Shown piece by piece: positions 45,164 to 54,254 of a stretch of 64,000 nt of DNA (position 1 is the first letter of the stretch; every line of letters begins with the position of its first letter). The stretch comes from an uncultured Victivallis sp. (GTDB lineage: Bacteria; Verrucomicrobiota; Lentisphaeria; Victivallales; Victivallaceae): the NCBI GenBank assembly GCA_944389895.1, contig CALXOA010000078.1, positions 1 to 64,000 of the forward strand. The letters run 5' to 3'. The position numbers were made by a program, and so were the translations under genes. The notes under the pieces were generated by a model. It saw only the letters and a program-made list of their open reading frames with translations, was not told where the DNA came from and searched no databases.

Positions 45164-47998
45164 GTGAAATTGCGACGTTTCGAATATCGGAGTGCTGTCG
45201 ACGGGAAGTCGGACTGGTATCTCCTTCATGACGCTGGACCGGGCAGAGATTGCGTCGTGGTTCTGCACGGTCATGGTTCCCATGGTGATCAGCTTCTGAC
45301 CCGGCCTGACCTTGCACCCTGGCTCGCGTGTCTGGAGCGACTCGACGTCAGCGTCGTATCTCCGAATCTCAGGGACAACGCCTGGATGTCTCCGGCCGCG
45401 GCTGCGGATCTGACCCATCTGCTTGAAGAAGGAAAAAAACGGTATTCCTGGCGGCGGATTCTCCATGCCGCCGGTTCGATGGGGGGGACATCCGCGTTGA
45501 TTTTCTCAATCCTTCATCCGGAACTTTCTGACGGTCTGGTGGTACTTGGAGCGGCAACCGATATCGGACGTTACTGCGACTGGTGTGAAACACAGCAGCA
45601 GCCGATTCTGCGTGAAATCCACGATGCGATCCGTTCCTCCTATCGGGAGGAGGATTATCCGCTCCACAATGTCTGCCTTCATGCTGAAAAACTCACAATG
45701 CCGATCCGGTTCTATCACGGCGGAGCGGATCGGACTATTCCCGTTTCCGAGGCCCGGAGCCTGGCGGAGCTCCTGACCGGGAAAAAAAGATTTCACTACC
45801 GCGAACTGGAAGGAGGAAACCATGACTCACCGTTGCCGTTTTTCCAGGAGGGAATGGAACTTCTGCTGGCCGACCTTTCACGGGAGGAGCGAAAAATGAG
45901 TGCCAACCAGCAAAATGCCACTCTTTCCGTCACCGGGAAGAGACCGTGGCGGAATATTCTGAAACTGGAGCGGAAGACCGCGCAGCCCGACGATCCTTTT
46001 GCGCGACCGCGCCGTTACAATCTCTGCCAGTACCACCAGGGGTGTTATTATGAACAGCACCCCTCCACGGAGCCGGAATGCATTCAGCATGCGAAAGCTC
46101 TCAGCTGGGCTCTGGATCATCTCCCGTTGACGTTTTATCCAGAACAGGAATTTTTCGGTGGAGCGGAGACCTTCCGCCTCGATGAACTTCCGCCGGAAAT
46201 CCGGCAGGAAGATTATGACCGGGCCCTGTCGGCATTTGAAGCCCACGGGGTTCGTCATTTCGGAGTGGGGTGGTCACATACCATTCCCGATTACAATGAA
46301 CTCATGTCCCATGGTCTCGGCTCTTTCATCCGTCGCGCGGAAGAGTCCTGCCGACAAAATGAGAACCCCGTCTGCGAAGCGATGTTGATCGCCCTCCGGG
46401 GTGTTTCCGCCTTCTTTCTGCGCGCCGCGGATTCCTGTCGGGACTCCCACCCCGAAGCATCGATCCGGTTGCGTCGGTGTGCTTCTGAAAAACCCGGATC
46501 CTTTGCCGAAGCCCTGCAGCTGATGTGGCTGATTTTCGTGGTTCTCGAATCGGAAGGCCGTTTTCACAATGCGCTGGGCCGCGTGGATCAGTATCTCTAC
46601 GAAAGTTTCCGGAAAAGCGCTCCGGATCACGACACCGCTTTGAATCTGTTGTGCCACATCTGGGTAAAAGTGGAAGGATTCCACGAAGTGACCAACATCT
46701 GCATCGGCGGCGTGACGCCGGAAGGAGCCGACGGGACCAACGAATTGAGTTATCTGGTCCTGGAAGCGACAAAACTGGTACATTCCGCCTCGACCAATCT
46801 TTCCGCGCGGCTGCATCAAAATTCATCGGATCGTTTCCTGCTGGCCTGTATTGACCTGATCCGGACCGGAATCGGTTTCCCGGCAGTATTCAACGATGAG
46901 GTCAATATCCCGATGTTGACCCGCCTCGGGATTCCACTTGAAGCTGCGCGGGATTACGCCATGGTCGGGTGCGTCGAGACATTTCTGCCGGGAAGACAGC
47001 CGGCGTGGAGTGACGGGCGTTTCAACATGCCGGAAATCTTCACGGATACAATGCGTCACCTGGCGGAGTTTGATTCCTTCGATGCCCTCCGGGATGCCTT
47101 TGCCGAAGGTATGCGCGAAGGGCTGGCGCGTTACCGGGATGAATACAACCGCGAATTGAGCAAGTATCCGGCTGATCGTTTCCCCGACCCGCTGCTTTCG
47201 GCTTTGACCCGCGAATGTATCGCGCGGGGTCGTGACGTCAACGACGGCGGCGCTGAATTTTTCCGTCTGCACGGAATCGGCATGATGGGGTTGGCAACGT
47301 TGACGGACAGTCTGGCTGCAGTGAAAAAACTTGTATTCGAAGAGAAAAGAATCCCTCCGCAGCGGCTGGTCAAAGCGTTGGAGAATGATTTCAGGGACGA
47401 TGAGGAACTGCGGCTCACTTTGATCAATTGCGCGCCGAAATATGGAAACGACGTCGATTTCTGCGATGAGATCGCCGCAGACATTGTGAAACTTTGCGGC
47501 GACCTCACCGAGTCGTTCCGGACGATGGATGGCGGATTTCTGCAAAGTTGCATGGCGTCGAACATTCAGAGTATTTCCGCGGGAAAGACCGTCATGGCAA
47601 CACCGGACGGCAGACATGCCTGGACTCCCCTCTCCGATGCGGCCTCTCCGGATGGGGGATGCGACCGGAACGGGCCGACCGCTTTTGTAAACTCAATTAT
47701 CCGGCCCGATTACACAGCTCAGAACTGCACTGTGGTCAACATGCGTTTTCTTCCTGAAATGTTCACTTCAGAAGAGGGATGCCGTCGCATGTTGGCATTG
47801 TTGCGCCGTTTCATCGCCGGCGGAGGACAGGAGATGCAATTCAACGTGACGAATGACGCCGTGTTGCGGGAAGCTGTCGCAAAACCGGAAAAATACGCCG
47901 ATCTGATTGTTCGGGTCAGTGGTTTTTCCGCATTCTTCACCAAGCTTTCTCCGGAAGTTCAGCAGGATATCCTGCGGAGGCACGCTCATGGAGCATGA
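45164..47998 (+). CDS. Alpha/beta-hydrolase joined in frame to a glycyl radical enzyme
   Basis: One uninterrupted frame of 944 residues. Residues ~1-235 are an alpha/beta-hydrolase with a plausible triad: Ser105 in GSMGG, Asp189 in HGGADRT and His220 in GGNHDSP. From Met245 it is a glycyl radical enzyme of the PFL2/dehydratase-lyase type: catalytic Cys603 and Glu605 in VGCVET, radical Gly920 in RVSGFSAFF. The enzyme part is ~700 residues, shorter than typical diol dehydratases. The frame starts with GTG (45164) after GGGGGAGAG. A strong ribosome-binding site precedes Met245, so a free enzyme may also be made. Followed by its activase with an 11-base overlap. Substrate unknown; no microcompartment genes are nearby. 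Confidence 0.88.
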   Translation: MKLRRFEYRSAVDGKSDWYLLHDAGPGRDCVVVLHGHGSHGDQLLTRPDLAPWLACLERLDVSVVSPNLRDNAWMSPAAAADLTHLLEEGKKRYSWRRILHAAGSMGGTSALIFSILHPELSDGLVVLGAATDIGRYCDWCETQQQPILREIHDAIRSSYREEDYPLHNVCLHAEKLTMPIRFYHGGADRTIPVSEARSLAELLTGKKRFHYRELEGGNHDSPLPFFQEGMELLLADLSREERKMSANQQNATLSVTGKRPWRNILKLERKTAQPDDPFARPRRYNLCQYHQGCYYEQHPSTEPECIQHAKALSWALDHLPLTFYPEQEFFGGAETFRLDELPPEIRQEDYDRALSAFEAHGVRHFGVGWSHTIPDYNELMSHGLGSFIRRAEESCRQNENPVCEAMLIALRGVSAFFLRAADSCRDSHPEASIRLRRCASEKPGSFAEALQLMWLIFVVLESEGRFHNALGRVDQYLYESFRKSAPDHDTALNLLCHIWVKVEGFHEVTNICIGGVTPEGADGTNELSYLVLEATKLVHSASTNLSARLHQNSSDRFLLACIDLIRTGIGFPAVFNDEVNIPMLTRLGIPLEAARDYAMVGCVETFLPGRQPAWSDGRFNMPEIFTDTMRHLAEFDSFDALRDAFAEGMREGLARYRDEYNRELSKYPADRFPDPLLSALTRECIARGRDVNDGGAEFFRLHGIGMMGLATLTDSLAAVKKLVFEEKRIPPQRLVKALENDFRDDEELRLTLINCAPKYGNDVDFCDEIAADIVKLCGDLTESFRTMDGGFLQSCMASNIQSISAGKTVMATPDGRHAWTPLSDAASPDGGCDRNGPTAFVNSIIRPDYTAQNCTVVNMRFLPEMFTSEEGCRRMLALLRRFIAGGGQEMQFNVTNDAVLREAVAKPEKYADLIVRVSGFSAFFTKLSPEVQQDILRRHAHGA
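45882..45898 (+). promoter_or_regulatory. Internal ribosome-binding site and start of the glycyl radical enzyme
   Basis: GGGAGGAG (45882-45889) lies 6 bases before an in-frame ATG (45896-45898), exactly at the junction between hydrolase and glycyl radical enzyme. There is no stop codon between the two parts. Confidence 0.6.
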
Positions 47999-48875
47999 AC
48001 CCGGGGGTCGCATTTTCAACATTCAGCGGTATTGTACCGGGGATGGACCGGGAATCCGGACAACTGTTTTTTTTCAGGGGTGTCCACTGCGTTGCGTATG
48101 GTGCCACAATCCGGAATCGCGTTCCTTCACTCCCCGGGTGTCGTTCCGGCGAAGCGCGTGTATCGCCTGCGGCCGTTGCCGGGAATTTTTTCCCGGGGAA
48201 AACTGCCGTCGCCATCCGGAAAGAAAATGTACTGGTTGCGGGATCTGTGAAAAAGAGTGCCCGGCGGCAGCACTGACTTTGCTCGGACGGAGCGTTGAAG
48301 TGGAAGATGTGATGCAGGTGGTTCGGCGTGACAACTTCTATTACGCCGAAACCGGTGGCGGCTTGACGCTTTCCGGGGGAGAACCGCTCGTACAGATGGA
48401 GTTCGTACTCGCTCTTCTGGCACGAGCCCGGGCGGAGAAGATTCACACCGCTCTGGAAACCTCGGGAGCTATTCCGCGGAAAATATTTGCACGTGCGGTT
48501 GGAAAATGCGACCTCTATCTTTTTGACATCAAGGCCGCACCGGCGCGTTATCCGGATTTGACGGGAGCTGATTTCCCGTTGGTTCACGCCAATCTGCGCA
48601 CACTTTCCGACTCCGGTTGCCGGACGATCCTGCGCGTTCCGCTGGTTTCCGGGAAAAATGTCGAAGATGGGCTGCTGGAGCTGCTGGTGGAACTTTCCGA
48701 ATTGCCGCATATCGAATCGGTGGAACTGCTTCCATACCACGACATGGGACGTGGAAAAGCTGAAATGGCCGGAGAGAGTGAACCGGACTGGAAAACAATG
48801 TCCGCTCCTTCTGAAGAACTGATTCAGGCATGGAGTGCGCGACTGGGGCCGAAAATCCTCCGGAAAAGTCTGTAA
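47988..48875 (+). CDS. Glycyl radical enzyme activase (radical SAM)
   Basis: A 295-residue radical SAM enzyme that installs the glycyl radical in the enzyme encoded just upstream. The SAM cluster motif is Cys32-x3-Cys36-x2-Cys39 (GCPLRCVWCHNPE), and an inserted ferredoxin-like region carries CIACGRC and CTGCGICEKECP, as in activases of diol dehydratase-type enzymes. GGGLTLSGGEPLVQ is the SAM-binding GGE motif. Start ATG 47988 (MEHEPGGRIFNIQRYCTGDG) overlaps the end of the preceding gene by 11 bases, with GGAGG upstream. Third gene of the operon; no terminator is obvious after it. Confidence 0.95.
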   Translation: MEHEPGGRIFNIQRYCTGDGPGIRTTVFFQGCPLRCVWCHNPESRSFTPRVSFRRSACIACGRCREFFPGENCRRHPERKCTGCGICEKECPAAALTLLGRSVEVEDVMQVVRRDNFYYAETGGGLTLSGGEPLVQMEFVLALLARARAEKIHTALETSGAIPRKIFARAVGKCDLYLFDIKAAPARYPDLTGADFPLVHANLRTLSDSGCRTILRVPLVSGKNVEDGLLELLVELSELPHIESVELLPYHDMGRGKAEMAGESEPDWKTMSAPSEELIQAWSARLGPKILRKSL

Positions 48876-48955
48876 AATGTTTTCTTTCTCCTCGGACAAT
48901 GCCGGAAACGGAGTCGAAGGAGTCCGGTTTTCCTGAAAAAATTTTTTCCGAATGC

Positions 48956-48984
48956 TTGAAAACCGGCATCTGAACCCATATAAT
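48956..48984 (+). promoter_or_regulatory. Promoter of the NifU-like gene
   Basis: TTGAAA (48956-48961), 17 bases, perfect TATAAT (48979-48984), about 50 bases before the ATG at 49033. Confidence 0.75.
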
Positions 48985-49032
48985 AACGGGGAGTCCGTTT
49001 TTATGACAATCAATCAGCAGGAGGATGGAAAT

Positions 49033-49263
49033 ATGGATGACCTGACCAAAAAAATTACCGATCGGCTGGAATCCCTCCGGGTGCATCTCCAGGCGGATGG
49101 TGGAGATCTTGAGATCGTTTCGATCGAAGGAAAACTTGTAAAGCTCAAACTGCGCGGCGCGTGCGGTGGTTGCCCTCATGCGGCAATGACCATCAAAGGC
49201 GGCCTTGAACGTATTCTCCGCGAAGAGATCGATCCTGAGATCGAAATTGAGCGCGTAATCTGA
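49033..49263 (+). CDS. NifU-like C-terminal domain protein (Fe-S cluster scaffold/carrier)
   Basis: A 76-residue Nfu-type protein. The RVHLQADGGDLEIVSIEG segment and the cluster-binding CGGC in GACGGCPHAAMTIKGGLE (Cys-x2-Cys) are diagnostic. It assembles or delivers [4Fe-4S] clusters. ATG 49033 has AGGAGG 9 bases upstream. It is a stand-alone domain without NifU N-terminal or ferredoxin parts. Its product could serve the radical SAM activase upstream, but it has its own promoter, so the link is only proximity. Confidence 0.93.
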   Translation: MDDLTKKITDRLESLRVHLQADGGDLEIVSIEGKLVKLKLRGACGGCPHAAMTIKGGLERILREEIDPEIEIERVI

Positions 49264-49280
49264 AAAATTTTCTTTCAGTC

Positions 49281-49326
49281 AAAAAGGGCTGTCGCATACC
49301 TTATGAGGTTTTGCAACAGCCCCTTT
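49281..49326. terminator. Bidirectional terminator between nifU-like and sigma factor genes
   Basis: AAAAAGGGCTGT pairs with ACAGCCCCTTTTT; inside are further pairs GCA/TGC and ACCT/AGGT around a TATG loop. A-run on the left and T-run on the right serve both converging genes. Confidence 0.9.
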
Positions 49327-49346
49327 TTCATTCCTTCCGCACCGGA

Positions 49347-50624
49347 TCAATCTGCCGCAAAACCGGCTTCGTCGATCAGCAACTGCTTCAATTTCGACAA
49401 TGCCTGGTTCTGAATCTGGCGCACCCTTTCACGGGTACGGCCGATTTCCTGGCTGACTTCCTCCAACGTCAACGGCCGGTTGCCACGCAGCCCGAACCGC
49501 ATTTCGAGGATCCTGCGCTCCCGCTCTTCGAGCTTTTCCAGCAGATCCATCAACCGGAACACCGACTCTACATCGCCGAGGATCTGATCGGGCGTCATCG
49601 CATGACGGTCCGGAATAATATCCTGAAACTCCCCCTCTTCCCCCTGTTGAATCGGATCATGGAGCGAAAAGGTGCGAAGATCAGCCAGCCGGAGCCCCGC
49701 AACGGTCCGCTCACTGAAGTCGAGGTGCTCGGCTATTTCGGCATCGGTGGGTTCGCGGCCGAGCTCCTCGGCGAGTTTCATGCGTACCGATTTGATTTTA
49801 TTGATCTTTCCGGCCGATTGAACGGGAATCCGGATCGTGCGGCTCTGATTTGCCAGTGCCCGGCGCATCGACTGTTTGATCCACCACGCGGCATAACTGG
49901 AAAATTTCGCTCCCTTGGCCGGATCGAACTTCTCCACAGCGCGCATCAATCCGATGTTACCCTCGCTGATCAGATCGAGCAGGGGCAACCCCAGTCCCTT
50001 GAAGTCATGGGCTATTTTCACCACAAGCCGGAGGTTCGCCTTGATCAACGTGGAACGGGCGTCCTCATGCCGTTCCTCATCGCCGCCGTGAATCGCATCG
50101 GCCAGCTCGGCCTCCTCCTTTTTGTTGACCAGTGGAATCCGGGCAATCTCGCCCATGTACACTTTCATTGTATCGTTCTTGGTCCCGGCGACCACCTTGG
50201 AATCAAGAGCGATTTTCCGGGCGGAATCCTTCTCCTGTTTGGTCCGCGGCCGGGCAACCGCGTCGGTTTCGGTTCCTCTGCGGCGGCGCGGCCTGCTCAA
50301 TTCCTCGGCTGAAGAGTCCTCACTCTTTTCAGAAGCAGCCGTTTTCGAAACATTCTTCGGAGCAAACTTGGTGGGGGGCGCCTCTACCTTCTTGATCACC
50401 AGCTTGCGCGGTAATTTGAGGTCGGCCAGCGGTTCCGGCGAAGGGCCGTTGTCATCGTCGTCCAGTTCCGGCAACGGGGCCAGTTTCACGGGAACTGGCT
50501 CGACTGTGTCGGTTACTTCGGCTTTCACGGCGGACTTTTTCGGAAGCGGAGATTTTTTCTTTGCAGGTTTTTCCTCGATCACTTCAGTTCCGGATTTGGC
50601 GCAGGAAGATTTTTTTTCTGCCAT
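49347..50624 (-). CDS. RpoD/SigA-like sigma-70 factor
   Basis: A 425-residue group 1/2 sigma factor. The first ~140 residues are Lys/Pro/Glu/Ser-rich low-complexity sequence without a recognisable region 1.1. Region 1.2/2 is intact ([14 protein letters not shown]...RLVVKIA...[19 protein letters not shown], then [17 protein letters not shown]), region 3 follows and region 4.2 ends the protein ([20 protein letters not shown]). AGGAG lies 7 bases before ATG 50624. The regions fit a factor recognising TTGACA/TATAAT promoters, which are common in this window. Whether it is the sole primary sigma factor is not decidable here. Confidence 0.9.
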   Translation of the reverse strand: MAEKKSSCAKSGTEVIEEKPAKKKSPLPKKSAVKAEVTDTVEPVPVKLAPLPELDDDDNGPSPEPLADLKLPRKLVIKKVEAPPTKFAPKNVSKTAASEKSEDSSAEELSRPRRRRGTETDAVARPRTKQEKDSARKIALDSKVVAGTKNDTMKVYMGEIARIPLVNKKEEAELADAIHGGDEERHEDARSTLIKANLRLVVKIAHDFKGLGLPLLDLISEGNIGLMRAVEKFDPAKGAKFSSYAAWWIKQSMRRALANQSRTIRIPVQSAGKINKIKSVRMKLAEELGREPTDAEIAEHLDFSERTVAGLRLADLRTFSLHDPIQQGEEGEFQDIIPDRHAMTPDQILGDVESVFRLMDLLEKLEERERRILEMRFGLRGNRPLTLEEVSQEIGRTRERVRQIQNQALSKLKQLLIDEAGFAAD

Positions 50625-50734
50625 TGAATTGCTCCTGCCCGCCGGACACGGCACTCCCCCTGATTCAGGAAACCGTTTCAGCACGGGACTTTTTCTCTTA
50701 TTTAAAATTTATCTTCAAAAACAATGGAACCGGA

Positions 50735-50764
50735 TTGTAAAAACACGGTTTGACAACGTATAAT
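50735..50764 (+). promoter_or_regulatory. Candidate promoter of mfd
   Basis: TTGTAA (50735-50740), 18 bases, TATAAT (50759-50764). A TTGACA at 50750-50755 is too close to this -10 to pair with it. The leader to the ATG at 50848 is about 75 bases. Confidence 0.5.
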
Positions 50765-50847
50765 ATGAAAAAGGATCATTTCCGGCGGCCGGTCATCATC
50801 GTTCCGTCGCGAATGCCGTTTTCATAAATTAAACAACATATTGCAAA

Positions 50848-53800
50848 ATGTCGAAAACTCAAGCCGCTTCTTCAGGAAATTGGCGGATTTTATTAAAAAA
50901 CTTTCTGGAACAGCCGGAAAAGGCTTTTTTATCCCGCTCCGGGGTGGAACCCGGAGCGGTTTCTCTTCCGATTCTGCGTGCCGCTGTTTCTTCCAGGCGA
51001 CCTCTGATTGCCGCGTTACCGGAACTCAATCTGGTTGATCGCGCCGTCGCCGAAATGGAAACGGTCGCGGAACTGCTCGACATCAAACTTGAATTTCTGG
51101 TGATTCCGGAGGCAGGTCGCGGAAAATTACTTTTTCCAGGCGGGGAAAGCCGCCGGGCCAGAGCGTTGAATGCGGCTCTGTCAAACCGGTTCGATCTGGT
51201 GATCGGAAGTGTCCACGCATTGCTCGCTCCGGCTCCCCTTCCGGAAGAGACGCAGGCGGCACAACTTACCATCCGTCCCGGCGACGAACTGCCGATGGGC
51301 GATCTTCTTGAACGCCTGGTTAAACTTGACTATGACGATGAATATGAATCGACGGTGGCGGGAGAATTTGCACGAAGGGGCGGTATCATCGACATTTTCA
51401 GCCCGGCACATGATTTTCCATGCCGGATTGAATTTTTCGGAGACACCGTCGATTTCATGCGTCGCTTCGACCCGGCCACCCAGCGTTCCACTGGAACGAT
51501 TGACTCTTACCGGGTGATTGGACGCGCCGGAATCACTGCCGGAGGAGCAGCCCGTGGCGATCTTTTCAACTATTTTGAAAAGAAGGAATTTCAACTTCTG
51601 ACACTCTATCCTGAGCTCTGTACCGAACGGCTTGAAAAATATTCCGGATTCGAAGCGGCACAACGTTTCGACCGGATTGTCACCGATCGAAAAACTGCCG
51701 GTTTTTTCACCGCATTTTACGATGCCGCCACCGGTGTACTTCATCCGGAAACGGTTCCGGCCGACGCAGCTCCGCCGCTGACTGAACTGGCCGGAGAAGT
51801 GGAAAGTGCGGCAAAGGAGAGCGCGCTGGAATTACGGCGCCGATTACTCTGCGGCCGGATCGAAGAAGCGCTGTCCGCCGGAAAAAAAGTGGTTATTCTT
51901 GCTCCTCATCCGGAAAATCTGCCTGCTCTGGAAACATGGTGCCGACGCAATGGATTTTCCGACAAGCGGCTGATTTTTGATTCCGCAGCACTGACCGGTG
52001 GTTTCACGCTCGAAGAGACCGGTCTGATCCTGATTACGGAACGAGAACTGGTCAATGCCGGTTTTTCCCGCGAGGGAAGGGCCGCCGAAACGACGGAACC
52101 GCCGCCAGTCAGTGCAGATCCGGTTCCGATCCGGGTACCGGAATTTTCGCTTGCGGATCTTGACGAGGGTGATTATGCCGTCCACATCGACCACGGTATC
52201 GGTATTTTCCGCGGTTTCAAAACTCTTGAAAGCCGCGGCATCGGCCGCGAAGTCCTGGTGCTGGAGTATCAGGACGGACAGCTCCTTTATGTGCCGCTGC
52301 TGCAGGCAAACAAGGTGAGTCGTTATCTCGGCAGTCCGGGAAAAATTACGCTTCATCGTCTCGGTGGAGCGCGCTGGAACCGCGATAAGGAAACCGCCCG
52401 GCGCGGAGTTCACACCTATGCCGCCGATATGCTTCGCCTTCAGGCAATGCGGCAGGCAGTACCCGGTATCGTCTTTCCTCCGGACGATGCCGAGACCCGG
52501 GCTTTTTTACGCGCTTTCCCATTCACGGACACCCCCGATCAGCTCCGGTCAACCGAGGAAGTACGCCGCGATATGGAATCTTCCCGTCCGATGGATCGTC
52601 TGCTCTGCGGCGACGTCGGTTACGGAAAAACCGAGATTGCAATGCGGGCGGTTTTCAAAGCGGTTTCCGCCGGTTATCAGGCGGCAATCCTTGCGCCGAC
52701 CACGGTGCTCGCCCAACAACATTACTACAGCTTCCGGGAACGCTTCGCCGAATATCCCTATACCATTGAAGTACTGAGTCGATTTCGCACCGCTTCGGAG
52801 CAGAATGAGATTCTGCGGCGATTGCAATCCGGCGGTATCGATATCATCATCGGCACACATCGTCTCTGCAATCCCGATCTCAAGTTTCACAATCTCGGGC
52901 TGGTGGTGATCGACGAAGAACAGCGATTCGGCGTGAAACACAAGGAACGGTTGCGCCGGTTTCGTGCAGAGGTCGATGTGCTGACCATGTCGGCGACGCC
53001 GATTCCGCGCACACTCTATCTCGCGATGGCCGGTGCGCGCGACCTGAGTACTCTGATGACCGCTCCGAAACTCCGGTTGCCGGTCAAGACGGTGATCGCT
53101 CCGGAGGAAGATCTTCTCGTGGTAAACGCCATCAAAGCCGAACTTGAACGGGGAGGACAGGTCTATTATCTTCACAACCGGGTCAAAACCATTGAGGACA
53201 AACTTCAGAAACTCCGCCTTCTGGTTCCGGAAGCCCGCTTCGCGGTCGCCCACGGGCAGATGCATGAGAATGAACTCGAAGTGGTGATGAACGCATTTCT
53301 CGAAGGAAAGATTGATTGCCTTGTCTGCAGTACCATCGTCGAATCCGGCCTGGATGTGCCGAATGCAAACACCATCATCATCGAACGGGCCGATCGTTTC
53401 GGACTGGCAGAACTCTACCAGCTCCGCGGTCGGGTCGGACGCTGGAAACATCAGGCGTATGCTTATCTTCTGCTGCCGCGCAGTCAGCTGGTCAGCGGTG
53501 ACGCACGCAAGCGACTCGCGGCGATCCGGCGCTGTTCGAATCTCGGAGCGGGATTTCAACTTGCGCTGCACGATCTGGAAATCCGCGGGTCCGGCAATCT
53601 TCTCGGTTCCGAACAATCCGGCCATCTCAACAGCATCGGTTTTGATCTTTATTGCCAGCTTCTGAAACAGGAAGTGGCAAAACTTTCCGGGCAGAACGTC
53701 GAATTTCATCCGGAAGTGGAGATGACCATCGATTTTCTGAACTATACCTGGAAGGCTCCGAAGGGAATCCTCCCCGCCGCATTGCCGCCTGATTACATCG

Positions 53801-54144
53801 GTGGCGAAAGGCTCCGGCTGGCGGCTTACCGGAAACTCAGTTCTCTTGAAAAGGAGACGGAACTGGATGATTTCGCCAACGAACTGCGCGACCGTTACGG
53901 GAAACTTCCAGTCTGCGCCGAAAATCTGCTATCCGCCATCCGATTGAAGATTCTTGCCGCCCGGGCCGGTTATGAACTCTTCACCGTTGCTGACGGACGG
54001 GTCACGCTTCGCAATCCCGGAGGTACCGTCTATCGTAAGAACGGTCTGGTACCGACCATCGATTACCGCAATCCGCCGGAACTGCGTATGGTACAACTGC
54101 TGGCTATTCTCCGTGAAGCGGCTGAAAATACAAAAAGACAATGA
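50848..54144 (+). CDS. mfd: Transcription-repair coupling factor Mfd
   Basis: An 1098-residue DNA translocase that removes stalled RNA polymerase and recruits UvrA. N-terminal UvrB-like region (residues ~1-330), RNA-polymerase-binding CarD-like domain (residues ~420-500, GDYAVHIDHGIGIFRGF), RecG-like helicase motors with Walker A GDVGYGKTEIA (about residue 591) and DEEQ box VVIDEEQRFGV, then SATPIPRTLY, and a C-terminal TRCF domain. Length is close to the usual ~1150. No good ribosome-binding site is seen before the ATG. Confidence 0.97.
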   Translation: MSKTQAASSGNWRILLKNFLEQPEKAFLSRSGVEPGAVSLPILRAAVSSRRPLIAALPELNLVDRAVAEMETVAELLDIKLEFLVIPEAGRGKLLFPGGESRRARALNAALSNRFDLVIGSVHALLAPAPLPEETQAAQLTIRPGDELPMGDLLERLVKLDYDDEYESTVAGEFARRGGIIDIFSPAHDFPCRIEFFGDTVDFMRRFDPATQRSTGTIDSYRVIGRAGITAGGAARGDLFNYFEKKEFQLLTLYPELCTERLEKYSGFEAAQRFDRIVTDRKTAGFFTAFYDAATGVLHPETVPADAAPPLTELAGEVESAAKESALELRRRLLCGRIEEALSAGKKVVILAPHPENLPALETWCRRNGFSDKRLIFDSAALTGGFTLEETGLILITERELVNAGFSREGRAAETTEPPPVSADPVPIRVPEFSLADLDEGDYAVHIDHGIGIFRGFKTLESRGIGREVLVLEYQDGQLLYVPLLQANKVSRYLGSPGKITLHRLGGARWNRDKETARRGVHTYAADMLRLQAMRQAVPGIVFPPDDAETRAFLRAFPFTDTPDQLRSTEEVRRDMESSRPMDRLLCGDVGYGKTEIAMRAVFKAVSAGYQAAILAPTTVLAQQHYYSFRERFAEYPYTIEVLSRFRTASEQNEILRRLQSGGIDIIIGTHRLCNPDLKFHNLGLVVIDEEQRFGVKHKERLRRFRAEVDVLTMSATPIPRTLYLAMAGARDLSTLMTAPKLRLPVKTVIAPEEDLLVVNAIKAELERGGQVYYLHNRVKTIEDKLQKLRLLVPEARFAVAHGQMHENELEVVMNAFLEGKIDCLVCSTIVESGLDVPNANTIIIERADRFGLAELYQLRGRVGRWKHQAYAYLLLPRSQLVSGDARKRLAAIRRCSNLGAGFQLALHDLEIRGSGNLLGSEQSGHLNSIGFDLYCQLLKQEVAKLSGQNVEFHPEVEMTIDFLNYTWKAPKGILPAALPPDYIGGERLRLAAYRKLSSLEKETELDDFANELRDRYGKLPVCAENLLSAIRLKILAARAGYELFTVADGRVTLRNPGGTVYRKNGLVPTIDYRNPPELRMVQLLAILREAAENTKRQ

Positions 54145-54254
54145 TTTTATGACGATTTTCCGCCATTTTTTCCTGAAAAAAAGAAAAATAACGGAAAGAT
54201 AACGGAAATATGTCGGTTCAAATCCGGTTACGTTGAAAACAGCTTCCGATAAAA

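Noticed and set aside
45164-48875. Choline trimethylamine-lyase or propanediol dehydratase locus
   Set aside because: No microcompartment shell, aldehyde dehydrogenase or transporter genes; the enzyme is shorter, and the motif is GCVET, so I would not assign a substrate.
50750-50764. TTGACA at 50750 as -35 for the mfd TATAAT
   Set aside because: Only three bases separate them, impossible for a sigma-70 promoter; TTGTAA at 50735 fits better.
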